Source of the DNA: CAZPNX01 sp964588285
Lineage (GTDB): Bacteria > Edwardsbacteria > AC1 > EtOH8
Assembly: GCA_964588285.1 (NCBI GenBank)
Contig: CAZPNX010000014.1
Coordinates: forward strand, 1 to 61,549
Reading direction: 5' to 3'
DNA length: 61,549 bases
Positions 22,600 to 31,565 of this stretch are shown here, one piece after another; within the stretch, counting starts at the first letter, position 1; each line of letters opens with the position of its first letter. The translations under genes and the position numbers were made by a program. The notes beneath the pieces are model-generated. The model was not told the DNA's origin, searched no databases, and was given only the letters and a program-made list of their open reading frames with translations.

Positions 22600-23445
22600 T
22601 TACAATGAACGATGGGCATGCCGATGGGCATGGCAGTTGATGTTGACCGCGGCCGGCAGCGAGGCCAGATGGCAGGGCGCGTGCTCGATGTGCACCCAGA
22701 AGCTGGTGGTGTTGCCGCCCAGGCCCTGGGGCCCGACGCCGGAGTCGTTGATGCGCTTCAGGATCTTTTGCTCCAGCTCGGCGTAGCGCGGGTCCGGATT
22801 GGGCTTTCCCAGCGGCCACATCAGGGCCTTCTTGGCCAGGAAGGCCACCTTCTCGAAAGTGCCGCCGACGCCGACCCCGATGACTGTCGGCGGGCAAGGG
22901 TTGCCCCCGCCCTTAACCACCGCTTCCACCACGAAGTCGGCCACGCCCTTCTCGCCGGCCGACGGCGGCAGCATCTTCACCTGGCTCATGTTCTCTGCCC
23001 CGCCGCCCTTGGGCGCCATGGTGATCTCCAGCCCGTCGCCCTTGACTATCTCCAGATGGATGATAGGCGGGGTATTGTCCTTGGTGTTCTTGCGGTCGAA
23101 CAGGGGGTCGTCCAGCGAGGATTTTCTGAGATAGCCCTCGGTGTAGCCCTGCCTCACCCCCTCGTTGATGGCGTCCGGCAGGATGCCGCCCTCTATCCTG
23201 ACATCGGCCCCCAGCTTGACGAAGAAGACCGACAGCCCGGTGTCCTGGCAGATGGGCACTCGCTCGTCCTTGGCAATCTTGGCGTTCTCCAGGCACTGCT
23301 GGAGGATGGACTTGCCCAGGGGCGACTCCTCCTTCTTCACGGCTTCTTGGAAGCAGTCCAGCACGTCCTGGGGCAGGTCGAAGTTGGCCTCCATACACAT
23401 GTCCTTGACCGCCTGCACGACCTTTTGGTATTCCACGGAACGCAT
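22600..23445 (-). CDS. Fumarate hydratase class I, alpha (N-terminal) subunit
   Basis: A 281-residue chain that binds the catalytic 4Fe-4S cluster of class I fumarase. PICQDTGLSVFFVKLG contains the first cluster Cys, ENMSQVKMLPPSAG is a family hallmark, and NPCPPTVIGVGVGG and a late Cys (HAPCHLASLPAAVNINCH) complete the site. It is expressed just ahead of the beta subunit. The pair substitutes for a single-chain FumA/B enzyme and is typical of anaerobes and archaea. Length is normal. Confidence 0.9.
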   Translation of the reverse strand: MRSVEYQKVVQAVKDMCMEANFDLPQDVLDCFQEAVKKEESPLGKSILQQCLENAKIAKDERVPICQDTGLSVFFVKLGADVRIEGGILPDAINEGVRQGYTEGYLRKSSLDDPLFDRKNTKDNTPPIIHLEIVKGDGLEITMAPKGGGAENMSQVKMLPPSAGEKGVADFVVEAVVKGGGNPCPPTVIGVGVGGTFEKVAFLAKKALMWPLGKPNPDPRYAELEQKILKRINDSGVGPQGLGGNTTSFWVHIEHAPCHLASLPAAVNINCHAHRHAHRSL

Positions 23446-23512
23446 AGACCCTCCTTATCTGTGATTTTTCATGGCTTCGTTTACATAGTCTGCCGTCACC
23501 CATGCCGAGAGC

Positions 23513-23809
23513 CTACGGCGAGGGCCGGCCCTTCCAGTTCCACCAAAGCAGCAGCTTGGGATCATGCCTTTTACGGCTGGCGTAGTACCTGGCGCAGCGG
23601 AAGGCATAGAGCACACAGGGATCCTGCATCCTCCGCCTCAGGCGGCAAAGTCTCTGATAAAGTTCTTCCGGACTCTGCCGTGCCATGTCGCCTAAGCTCT
23701 GGACCCCCAAATCCCTCAAGTCTTCGGCCAGGCTGGGCCCGATCCCCGGCATGGTCTGAAGCACATCCTTTATCTGGCCGGTCCTGGCCCGCAGCTTACG
23801 GCTCATCAT
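23513..23809 (-). CDS. Helix-hairpin-helix protein, Cdd1 (pathogenicity locus) family
   Basis: A 98-residue basic protein. The helix-hairpin-helix PGIGPSLAEDLRDLGVQSLGDMA and the C-terminal CVLYAFRCARYYAS plus LLWWNWKGR are hallmarks of the Cdd1/pathogenicity-locus family, which is of unknown function but probably DNA-binding. The ATG at 23809 overlaps the stop of the preceding small gene (GAATGATG); an upstream ATG at 23821 is possible. It lies between malic enzyme and fumarase on the same strand. Confidence 0.85.
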   Translation of the reverse strand: MMSRKLRARTGQIKDVLQTMPGIGPSLAEDLRDLGVQSLGDMARQSPEELYQRLCRLRRRMQDPCVLYAFRCARYYASRKRHDPKLLLWWNWKGRPSP

Positions 23810-24048
23810 TCTCCGTCCCATGCTTTCTTCAGATCGCTGAGAATCTCCTCCACCAGAGCCATCACCTCCTGGTGCTGCACCGGATCGTTTTTCCGGAAAT
23901 CCTCCAGAGCCGACATGGTTTCCCCTAGTATCTCGCTGGACATGACGCTGGAACCCAGAGCCTGGTCAAGTTTGCGGACCACGTCGCCCCGGCCGGTGTA
24001 AACCAGCAGCTTCCTGAGCCTTCGTATCTTGTGCTGAGTATTGTCTAT
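23806..24048 (-). CDS. Small helical hypothetical protein, start uncertain
   Basis: About 80 residues ending ...LVEEILSDLKKAWDGE, all predicted amphipathic helices (RGDVVRKLDQAL, SEILGETMSALEDF). The frame stays open upstream but becomes a shadow of malic enzyme. Within the plausible part there is no ATG, GTG or TTG at a good place. An ATA at 24048 has GGAG nine bases before it, and other options lie close to the malic enzyme stop. Translation may restart after the malic enzyme stop. Downstream coupling to the Cdd1 gene (GAATGATG) supports a real gene. Confidence 0.45.
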   Translation of the reverse strand: MDNTQHKIRRLRKLLVYTGRGDVVRKLDQALGSSVMSSEILGETMSALEDFRKNDPVQHQEVMALVEEILSDLKKAWDGE

Positions 24049-24104
24049 TTCTCTGCGCTCCTGTATGGGACAATTACTCTGCGCCCTCAGCGGTTTGCTC
24101 TTCT

Positions 24105-25559
24105 TTACTTCACCTGGGACACCGCCCGCTTGACCGCAGCCTCTAAAAGCTCCATCGGCGGTTTTTTGATGAGTCCCATCTCCATCATCTGGTGGACGAT
24201 GTGGCGGGCCTCCTTGATGTCGGCCTCGGCCTTTTTGAAAGCCTCCTCGGCGGTCATCTTCACCCTGGCCACCCCGTCCTTGATGGCCTGCATGGCCACG
24301 TCCCGGGCCTCGGTGGGGAAGACGTCGGCGTCGCTCATCTTGGGGATGATGTTGTCCGGGGACAGGCCCTTCTTCTCGGCATAGTCGGCCAATGAATGGG
24401 CGGCCGCGATGGCCATCTCGTCGGTGATCTTGCGGGCCCGCACCAAGAGGGCGCCCTTTAAGATTCCGGGAAAGCCCAAGGAATTGTTGACCTGGTTGGG
24501 GAAGTCGCCCCGTCCGGTGGCCACGATGTAGGCGCCGGCCTCCTTGGCGGCGTAGGGATAGATCTCCGGCACCGGGTTGGCGCAGACGAAGACAATGGAT
24601 TTTTCGGACATGCTCCTGATCCATTCCGGCTTAATGACGTTGGGTCCGGGAGTGGACAAGGCTATCAGCGCGTCGGCGCCTTTCATGGCTTCGTCCATAG
24701 TCCTGATGCCTTTGGGGTTGGTCCGCTCGCATATTTCCCACTTGCGGTAGTTGGCCGGATCGTTCTTGATGTCCTCGCGGAAGGTGCCGAGCGCGCCTTT
24801 AGTGTCAAACATCACCATCTTTTGGGCATCGCCGCCGTCGGTCTCTATCAGGCGAAAAATGGTGGTGTTGGAGGCCCCGGCGCCGTAGAGGACGATTTTA
24901 ACCTCGCTCATCTTTTTACCGACGACCTTCAAGGCGTTGATCAGCCCGGCCAGGGTAACACAGCCGGTGCCCTGGGCGTCGTCGTGCCACACCGGGATGT
25001 CGCAAACTTCGCGCAGAGTATCAAGAACCTTGTAACAGTTAGGCTGCGAGATATCCTCCAGGTTTACAGCACCGAATGACGGTTCGGCCATTTTGACGAA
25101 GTCGATGATCTTGTTGGGATCGTGCTCCTTCTTTTCATTATAGGAATTCATGCACAGGGCCACCCCGTCGCATCCTCCCAAATACTTCATGAGGAAGGCC
25201 TTGCCCTCCATCACCCCCAGACCGCCCGGAGGGGTGCAGTCACCGTCGCCTAGCACCCGGGTGGAGTCGGAGACCACGGCCACTAAGTTGCCTCGGTTGG
25301 TCAGCTCGAAACTGGCGTCGTTGCTGTCGCGGATGGTCGTCGATATCTTCGACACCCCCGGCGTGTACCAGATGTTAAACCAGTTAAACCCGTAGATGCC
25401 AGCCTTGGGCACGGTGATCATCTTCCCGCCGTAGTACTTGTGCAGGTCGTAGGCCAGCTCTTTGAGAAGGATCGTCTTGCCTTTGGCCAACTGCTCCTGG
25501 GTGAAGCCCTCGGGGAATAGCTTCTCCAGATTTTTTAATTCGAAGTCGAATCCCGCCAT
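24105..25559 (-). CDS. NAD(P)-dependent malic enzyme
   Basis: A 484-residue oxaloacetate-decarboxylating malate dehydrogenase that converts malate to pyruvate and CO2. Features are GLGVMEGKAFLMKYLGGCD, WHDDAQGTGCVTLAGL with the metal/active-site acidic residues, VLYGAGASNT (nucleotide fold) and SLGFPGILKGALLVRARKI. Length is that of the bacterial/archaeal short form with a helical C-terminal extension. AAAGGAAG precedes the ATG. It heads the carbon block that continues with fumarase and sucCD. It may supply malate for fumarate reduction or drain it to pyruvate. Confidence 0.92.
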   Translation of the reverse strand: MAGFDFELKNLEKLFPEGFTQEQLAKGKTILLKELAYDLHKYYGGKMITVPKAGIYGFNWFNIWYTPGVSKISTTIRDSNDASFELTNRGNLVAVVSDSTRVLGDGDCTPPGGLGVMEGKAFLMKYLGGCDGVALCMNSYNEKKEHDPNKIIDFVKMAEPSFGAVNLEDISQPNCYKVLDTLREVCDIPVWHDDAQGTGCVTLAGLINALKVVGKKMSEVKIVLYGAGASNTTIFRLIETDGGDAQKMVMFDTKGALGTFREDIKNDPANYRKWEICERTNPKGIRTMDEAMKGADALIALSTPGPNVIKPEWIRSMSEKSIVFVCANPVPEIYPYAAKEAGAYIVATGRGDFPNQVNNSLGFPGILKGALLVRARKITDEMAIAAAHSLADYAEKKGLSPDNIIPKMSDADVFPTEARDVAMQAIKDGVARVKMTAEEAFKKAEADIKEARHIVHQMMEMGLIKKPPMELLEAAVKRAVSQVK

Positions 25560-25793
25560 GGTGGCTTCCTTTCTCGATTGTAATTGTAACGGTTTATTGA
25601 TTGAAAACGATTTCCGGGCGCAGTCCGCAAACAGCAGTGAACGACCTCAGTCTTCCGCTGGCTATCGTAACTGGGCGTTCGATCAGAGGACAGACCAGCG
25701 AGCGCTTAGCGTCTTTAACCGTGTTGTTTTTTCTGCTACAATTCTAATCTTTCCTGAGAAAAAAGTAAAGTCCGAAAGCAGCCACCGGTCCGT
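25560..25793. other. Intergenic region upstream of malic enzyme
   Basis: 234 bases between the end of the HEAT/propeller gene and malic enzyme. TACAAT words upstream of malic enzyme could be a -10, but I see no convincing -35. I see no hairpin terminator or gene in it. Confidence 0.4.
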
Positions 25794-28700
25794 CTAGAAA
25801 AAACTGTGGTAGAAAGGAGGGATGGAAGCCGCTTTCTCCAGTAGGCACAGGTTCTCTCTTTCCCTCGACACATACCCCTCGGTTCCCCAAATCTTGAGGC
25901 AGATGCTACCGTTGTCCTCCTCGCCCCAGCTTAACAGTCTTGGGCCGCTAGCCAAGCAGCCGTAGGTGGCCGAGCCATGTCCCGGAAGATCTTTGATGAC
26001 GGCGCGGCCCTCCCTCGGTTTTATCACCTGCAAAGTGTGGCAGGCTTGCTTTACGACTCCGCAGGATCCGATAAATATCCTTCCGTCGGCATACAGGGTC
26101 AGCCCCAACACCTGATTGACCAAACCGAAAGAGGAAACGGTCGTCAGCTTCTCGCCCCCGGCATCCAAAAGGCGCAATTCCCTGTCTCCCTTTGTTTTCA
26201 TAACCAGGGCGATCCGGCCCCACTCGTCGGCTGTTGCCGCTTCCACCTCGCCTCCATCGAGTCCACTTTGCGCCATTTTCCCGGTCGCCGGGTTCCAATA
26301 ATATACGCTCCCATGCCGTCCCACGCTGATGGTCCGTCCCGACAGGTCCAGCGCCAACAGAACTATCTCCTCGGCAATTTCCCCGAAGACCGCGGTCCAA
26401 TTGCTCTCTAGGTCCCAAAGCCGTATAGTTCCGTCATCCTGAACCCAGGCCAGCCGGCGATGCCTGTCGGAAGCCAGCAAACGACCGGGCGGCCAGTCGG
26501 CGGCGAACTCGGTCCGCCGCTCCCCCAATGCCACCCTGGCCAAGCGCCCTCCGCTGTCCAGTACATAGAGCCGCGACCCTAGTACCGCCAGGCCAAGCAC
26601 GTCCCCGCCGCCGATTCGGGCAGCGTATAGACGGTTGTCGAATCCGCTGACGGTACCCACCCAGCCGTCCGCCCCGGCCGCCGCCATCAGGCCTGGGGCC
26701 AGCGGGGCCAATATTGTAGGCCGGTAGGTACTAAGATCGATCGTTTGCAGAAGGTTGGGTTGGCCGTTCTGATCTTGGTTCAACTCCCGGCGAAAGCTGG
26801 TAGAGAATTCGTGGTGCGGTGCGGAATGGAAGACAGGAGAGCTTACGAGATAGGTTTTTGTTTCTCTTTGGCCCCAGGGGTTTCTTCTGGTGCAAGCAGC
26901 AGCTGAACGCAACCCCTGCATGAATTGTCCGGGGCGTAGTTGGGCCGCCCACTCGCTGATCTTTCGGCGCCCGAAGACCTCTAAGGTCTCGCTCCGGTCT
27001 AGCCTTGACCCTATGGAGTTGTTGAGCCGATAACAGAAAATTCTTCCCTCCAGGTGGAACACGGTTGTCAGACCCGGATCCTCGCGGTATGAGAGGCAGG
27101 AACGTACATGCTCCAGGTATCCTTCCCTTTCCTCAAGGTTTATGCGCCGGGTGGAATGGCTGGCTTGGAAGGTGACCAATAGGTCCAGACGATCCTGTCG
27201 AAGAAACCTCTCCAGCACGTGCTGGAAATAGGCGTCGTCCCGCCAGCCGTCCAACAGGACCAGCCTGATTCCGTTCAGCCCCGCCCAGAAGTCTTTAAAG
27301 AAAGCGTCGGGGTCGTCTTTTTCCATCTCCGGATAATTGTAGTAAAACTGCGGAGCTACTTTTTTCCTGAGGAAATCGAGACCCAGCATCCGGTTGAAAA
27401 TATCGTTGTGTTCCGGATTATCCCGGGCCAGATATCTGATCTGGTTTTGGGCCAAGTTTCCGAAGCCGCCCTCTAAGGCTTGACAGAAATAGGTTTTGCC
27501 GGTCCCGGAATCGCCAGTAACGGCCATAACAACTGTTTCCTTCTGATCCAGCAGATCGAAGAGCGTCTCGGACAATTCATAGATACCCGAAGCGCTGGGC
27601 TTGAGCGAGAGATACGGAATCTCGGTGTAAACCGCGTCGGTATATCTTAAATCAGCAGGCCTCCCCCATGATCGCAATGCCAGGACAGCCTCCTGGCGGA
27701 CGGCAAGGTCGGGGTCGACTAACGCTCTGTGTAGCATCTTCTCGGCTCGCCCTTCCGATGCCTCCGTTCCCCCGGCAACGGGCGCCCCGATGTTTCCCAA
27801 CGCCCAGGCCAAGGCCACCCGCATCTCCTTGCGGGGATCGTCGACCAAAGCGCAGAGATTGGGTATAGAGTTTGTTGCCTGTTTTCCTAACTTCCCCAGC
27901 GCCCAAACCGCCTCCAGCAATTCTCTGGAGCCTTCCTTGCCTGCGCCCTTGACTAAAAACCGCATAAGAACACCGGCCGCCTCCGGCCGCGCCGTGGCCC
28001 CCAGAGCGTAGATCAGGCATGCTCTCAATTCTCCATGCTGGGGCCCGGTGCTTTCAATTTTATTCATCAATGCCCGTGTCGCCCGCGGATCCTTCAACTT
28101 GCCCAGCAGGTGGGCTGCCTGATAGGGCACGCCGCTGGCCACTGGTATGTCCGGATGGGAGAGCAGGAAGAGGGCCGGCCTGACAAGGCTTTCCTGCCGC
28201 CTCTCATCGGCTAAGGTTTCCTGAAGGTATCCAACGTGTTCCTCCATCTCTCGGGGAAGTCGCAAACCTGGCAAGACTTGATCTATCTGATACCAGGCCT
28301 CCTCCTCGGCCGACACCAAGTCCACCAGACAACCGTAGAAGGGTTGAGAGCAAACGGCCGCTGGCATTTCCCCTCCCCCCGGAATTCCGAAATCCCTTTC
28401 CAGTCGTTCCCGGGCCGTCAGATAACCTTGCCAAAAAAAATCTCTCCGGTCCCTACCCCGCACATCCCATTCCCTCGTCAGGCGGCTTCCCAGCAATCGA
28501 CAAGCCTCGATTTCCACCAAACCGACTAGAAGCATGAGATACCAAAGCGGCCCGTCAACCCTGCCGGCGGCCATGCCAGCGGGCAGGCTTAAATCCGCAA
28601 GGACGGCACTTCGCTCTTCCATCCCAGTAATCCGACTCAGGCGGTGGCACAATTCACAAGAAATCCTTTCCCGCCGGGTTGACGGGTCTTCCCGCCATTG

Positions 28701-28796
28701 GCCGTCGTCTCCCAGAAAGCTCATGACCCCTTCGGGTTTATCCTCCAACCTAGAGAGCAGAAATTCTTTCGATCTTTCCTGGGTGTTTCGGTCCAT
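25794..28796 (-). CDS. HEAT-repeat / P-loop (PRK-uridine kinase-like) / beta-propeller protein
   Basis: A 1000-residue cytosolic protein of unusual architecture. An N-terminal helical region (1-200) is followed by HEAT/PBS-lyase-type repeats (about 210-395; AAHLLGKLKDPRATRALM, AVWALGKLGKQ, ALAWALGNIG). Next is a P-loop domain with Walker A GDSGTGKTYF at 428-437 and a Walker-B-like IRLVLLDGW. The P-loop and DDPDAFFKDFW segment recall phosphoribulokinase/uridine kinase folds. From about 660 to 985 come WD-like blades (GTIRLWDLESNW, GSVYYWNPATGK). It lies 18 bases after a response regulator that follows a histidine kinase. It may be the effector of that pathway; its target is unknown. Confidence 0.8.
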   Translation of the reverse strand: MDRNTQERSKEFLLSRLEDKPEGVMSFLGDDGQWREDPSTRRERISCELCHRLSRITGMEERSAVLADLSLPAGMAAGRVDGPLWYLMLLVGLVEIEACRLLGSRLTREWDVRGRDRRDFFWQGYLTARERLERDFGIPGGGEMPAAVCSQPFYGCLVDLVSAEEEAWYQIDQVLPGLRLPREMEEHVGYLQETLADERRQESLVRPALFLLSHPDIPVASGVPYQAAHLLGKLKDPRATRALMNKIESTGPQHGELRACLIYALGATARPEAAGVLMRFLVKGAGKEGSRELLEAVWALGKLGKQATNSIPNLCALVDDPRKEMRVALAWALGNIGAPVAGGTEASEGRAEKMLHRALVDPDLAVRQEAVLALRSWGRPADLRYTDAVYTEIPYLSLKPSASGIYELSETLFDLLDQKETVVMAVTGDSGTGKTYFCQALEGGFGNLAQNQIRYLARDNPEHNDIFNRMLGLDFLRKKVAPQFYYNYPEMEKDDPDAFFKDFWAGLNGIRLVLLDGWRDDAYFQHVLERFLRQDRLDLLVTFQASHSTRRINLEEREGYLEHVRSCLSYREDPGLTTVFHLEGRIFCYRLNNSIGSRLDRSETLEVFGRRKISEWAAQLRPGQFMQGLRSAAACTRRNPWGQRETKTYLVSSPVFHSAPHHEFSTSFRRELNQDQNGQPNLLQTIDLSTYRPTILAPLAPGLMAAAGADGWVGTVSGFDNRLYAARIGGGDVLGLAVLGSRLYVLDSGGRLARVALGERRTEFAADWPPGRLLASDRHRRLAWVQDDGTIRLWDLESNWTAVFGEIAEEIVLLALDLSGRTISVGRHGSVYYWNPATGKMAQSGLDGGEVEAATADEWGRIALVMKTKGDRELRLLDAGGEKLTTVSSFGLVNQVLGLTLYADGRIFIGSCGVVKQACHTLQVIKPREGRAVIKDLPGHGSATYGCLASGPRLLSWGEEDNGSICLKIWGTEGYVSRERENLCLLEKAASIPPFYHSFF

Positions 28797-28814
28797 AGAC
28801 TCTGGCTCCCGGTC

Positions 28815-29567
28815 TTAGGAAAGAGGCAATAAGTTCTGGATATCATCGGCCAGGCTTACCGGGGTCATCATCATGATCCACCCTCGGCCGTATGGATCTC
28901 CTATAATGAGATCGATGTTCGTGGTCAAGGGCATGTTGACTTCTATTATCTTGCCAGAGGCCGGCGCCCATAAAGTGTGAAGTCGGCCGTGTTCGTCTGA
29001 CAGTTTGGCGCAGGGCTCTCCTTGGTACCTCATTTCCCCTAGGTCCGGAAAATCGATCGAGGTAATCCGTCCGATGGTCCCTAGGAGGACCGGATGGGCT
29101 CCGATGCGTAGGTTGCCGTCCTCCAACACCTCCAACCAGGCGTTTTCAGGTATGCAGTATCCCTGGAACCCCGCTCTTGGTATCCGACCTGCGTCCAGCA
29201 TTTTCCTGGCCAGGGCCCGCGCCACCTGCCCTCTGAGCTCCTCCGGGGTGAATGGCTTAGGCAGGTAATCAAAGGCTCCGGCCTTGATGGACTCCACCGC
29301 CGCCCTCACCGAGGGATAGCCTGTGATCATAATCAATGGCATCTCCGGCCGCAACAGCTTTAATCTGCGAAGCAGTTCCATCCCGCTCATGCTCGGCATC
29401 ATCAGGTCGGTCACCGCAGCGTCGAACTCTCCGTCCCGGACCAGCGACAGTGCTTCCTCGCCGCTCAGCGCTTGGGCCACCTGATAATTATCGCGGGACA
29501 GGGCCTTGGCGATGCTCTTCAGCACCGGCAGTTCGTCATCCACCACTAGGATTTTTCTCCCGTTCAT
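28815..29567 (-). CDS. Response regulator with C-terminal GcvH-like domain
   Basis: A 250-residue protein. The receiver domain (1-125) is complete: DD at 10-11, phosphoacceptor Asp54 in VTDLMMPSMSG, Thr in MITGYPS, and Lys in YLPKPF. Instead of a DNA-binding domain it ends in a region (about 140-245) that aligns with glycine cleavage H protein: NAWLEVLEDGNLRIG, LWAPASGKIIEVN and DPYGRGWIMMMTP. The lipoyl lysine position appears replaced (GRLHTLWAP instead of ESVKAAS..SP), so lipoylation is unlikely. A G-rich site precedes the ATG. The gene lies between the histidine kinase and the HEAT/P-loop/propeller gene. Confidence 0.85.
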   Translation of the reverse strand: MNGRKILVVDDELPVLKSIAKALSRDNYQVAQALSGEEALSLVRDGEFDAAVTDLMMPSMSGMELLRRLKLLRPEMPLIMITGYPSVRAAVESIKAGAFDYLPKPFTPEELRGQVARALARKMLDAGRIPRAGFQGYCIPENAWLEVLEDGNLRIGAHPVLLGTIGRITSIDFPDLGEMRYQGEPCAKLSDEHGRLHTLWAPASGKIIEVNMPLTTNIDLIIGDPYGRGWIMMMTPVSLADDIQNLLPLS

Positions 29568-29573
29568 AGCGCA

Positions 29574-31565
29574 TTACCCCCCACTTTTAATTTCGTCGCC
29601 AACCGGCAGATGGACCGTGAACGTGGCGCCCCGGCCCGGCTGGCTGGAGACCTCGATTCTGCCGCCATGCTGTTCCACAATACCATAGCTCACGGCCAAG
29701 CCCATGCCGGTCCCCTTGGGTCCCTTCGTTGAGAAGAAAGGATCGAATATCCTTCCGATGACCTGCGCCGGTATGCCGCAACCGGTATCGGTAACTTCCA
29801 GGGCCGCCAGTTGCGGGTCCTCTTCGAAACGCGTAGAAACACCCAACTTTCCCCCATCCGGCATGGCGTCAAGTGCGTTCAACAGGAGGTTGGTGAGCAA
29901 TTGCCTTATCTTCCCGGAATCTATCTTCAACCGAGGCAGTCCCTGATCCAATGAAACACTTATGGAAACGCACTGAGCCAGGGCCTGGCTTTCGATCAGA
30001 GGCAGGGTTTTTTCTATCACTTGGTTAAGGTCATGGAAACGTCTTTCCGGTGGGTTCTGCCGGGAGAACTCCAGTAGGCCCCGGACAATGGCGCTGCATC
30101 GTTCCGCTTCTTCGATTATCAGCCCAAGTTCCTCCTCTCCGCTCCCCCGGATTTCCGCCAGTAGATGGCTGTTTAGCAGAATCGAGGTCAGGGGGTTGTT
30201 AATCTCGTGGGCGATACCGGCAGAAAGCTTTCCCAAGGCCGCCAGCTTCTCGGTCCTGAGAGAAAGATCTTGGGCCTCCTTGAGCTTTTCCGTTTTCTCT
30301 TTGATCTTCTCTTCGAGTGTCCTCGCCAAGGCCTGATAAACCTCGGTGGAGCGCTCTAGTTCCACGGCCATTCTGTTAAAGGCCCGGGACAGTCGGCCGA
30401 ACTCGTCCGTGGTGTCGCTATCCACCCGGCTGGACAGGTCTCCGCTGGCCAGCTTTTCGATAGCCACCAGCATGGCCTTGGCCGGCTTGGTAATGCTCGC
30501 GCTCGTATAGTTGGCCGTCAGCAACAATATGGCGGTTGCGGCGAAGGCTATCGCTAGGAACAAGAGGTTGATCCGGTTTCTCAATTCCAGGTAGGGTGCT
30601 TCCAACATGCCGGCGTAAATCATTCCGATAACGTGGCCGTGATAGTTTCGGATCGGCTCATAGGCCGCCCGGTACCAGGCATTGACCACAAAGGCCCGAT
30701 CCGCCCAGTTGCCTCCATGCTCCACCACCCGGCGATACACCTCCTCCGAAACCCGAGTCCCCAGTGCCCTCGCCCCTTCGGCGGTCAAGACGTTGGTGGC
30801 GATCCGGCAGTCGCCTAGAAAAATGGTGACGGCCCCCACATCCCTCCCCCGGTGGCGTTTGCCTTGGTAGACGATCTCCTTGACTCGGTCGACGATCCTG
30901 TTGTCGTTGTTGAGCAACCTCCCGGCGATGATCGCACCCAAGAACCTTCCGTCGTCCGACAGAACGGGCTGCACCGCCCGTATCAACATCCCAGAGGTCT
31001 CCACGGTGTCGGATCGTTTACGGGCCTTGTCCGTCGGTAACAAGACGATCTTGGACCTTTTAGCTAGGGCTGGGCCTTCCCTCATTAATTCCTTCTGGGG
31101 AACAACCTCGGTGGAAATTATAGCCCCCTCGCTTCTGGAGAATTCCACCGCCTCTCTATATGCGGAGTCTCCGAACTCCCCCGAGTTTCCGGCCCGAATT
31201 AAAGTCAGGCCGGCTGCCGTGATAGCGTTCAGTACGTCCAGAGACTCGGCCTGCATTGTCCTTTGGAGCAGTCTTTTCAGCGCCTCACGATCTCCTTGTT
31301 CCAAACTGCGGATCACGCTTTCCCGACTGGCCGTCAGCCTTGCCAAGGCCCCCAGCTTCTCACCCTCCTGGCGAAATATTTCATGGGCAGTGTTCAGGTC
31401 CAAACGAACTTTTTCCTGTGCTTGGAGGACAATAGTCTTGCCTATCAACAGGCTGCCCAAACCAGCCGACAAACCGGCGCAGGCCAACACCACCAGCGCC
31501 TGGCTGACGAATAGCTTACGGCGGAGTGGCCAGTTCTGGTATTGCCCGATCGTTATTCGCCCCAT
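29574..31565 (-). CDS. Membrane sensor histidine kinase with Cache-like domain
   Basis: A 663-residue kinase. The first membrane helix (about 20-45) is followed by a long periplasmic Cache-type sensor (about 45-335, with paired NDNRIVDRVKEIVYQGK and PIRNYHGHVIGMIYAG segments). Then come a second membrane helix, a HAMP domain (SITKPAKAMLVAIEKLASGDL) and a coiled coil. HisKA follows with LSAGIAHEINNPLTS (His about 450), and then a HATPase domain with NALDAMPDGG, DTGCGIP and GTGMGL motifs. It should phosphorylate the regulator six bases downstream. ATG at 31565 is used; a TTG at 31607 is also possible. The ligand is unknown. Confidence 0.88.
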   Translation of the reverse strand: MGRITIGQYQNWPLRRKLFVSQALVVLACAGLSAGLGSLLIGKTIVLQAQEKVRLDLNTAHEIFRQEGEKLGALARLTASRESVIRSLEQGDREALKRLLQRTMQAESLDVLNAITAAGLTLIRAGNSGEFGDSAYREAVEFSRSEGAIISTEVVPQKELMREGPALAKRSKIVLLPTDKARKRSDTVETSGMLIRAVQPVLSDDGRFLGAIIAGRLLNNDNRIVDRVKEIVYQGKRHRGRDVGAVTIFLGDCRIATNVLTAEGARALGTRVSEEVYRRVVEHGGNWADRAFVVNAWYRAAYEPIRNYHGHVIGMIYAGMLEAPYLELRNRINLLFLAIAFAATAILLLTANYTSASITKPAKAMLVAIEKLASGDLSSRVDSDTTDEFGRLSRAFNRMAVELERSTEVYQALARTLEEKIKEKTEKLKEAQDLSLRTEKLAALGKLSAGIAHEINNPLTSILLNSHLLAEIRGSGEEELGLIIEEAERCSAIVRGLLEFSRQNPPERRFHDLNQVIEKTLPLIESQALAQCVSISVSLDQGLPRLKIDSGKIRQLLTNLLLNALDAMPDGGKLGVSTRFEEDPQLAALEVTDTGCGIPAQVIGRIFDPFFSTKGPKGTGMGLAVSYGIVEQHGGRIEVSSQPGRGATFTVHLPVGDEIKSGG

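Noticed and set aside
22612..23928. 438-residue plus-strand open frame
   Set aside because: Spans the antisense of fumarase alpha and its flanks with no coherent domain; a shadow.
24049..24624. N-terminal part of the long frame ending at 23806
   Set aside because: It is a shifted-frame shadow of malic enzyme; only the C-terminal 80 or so residues look coding.
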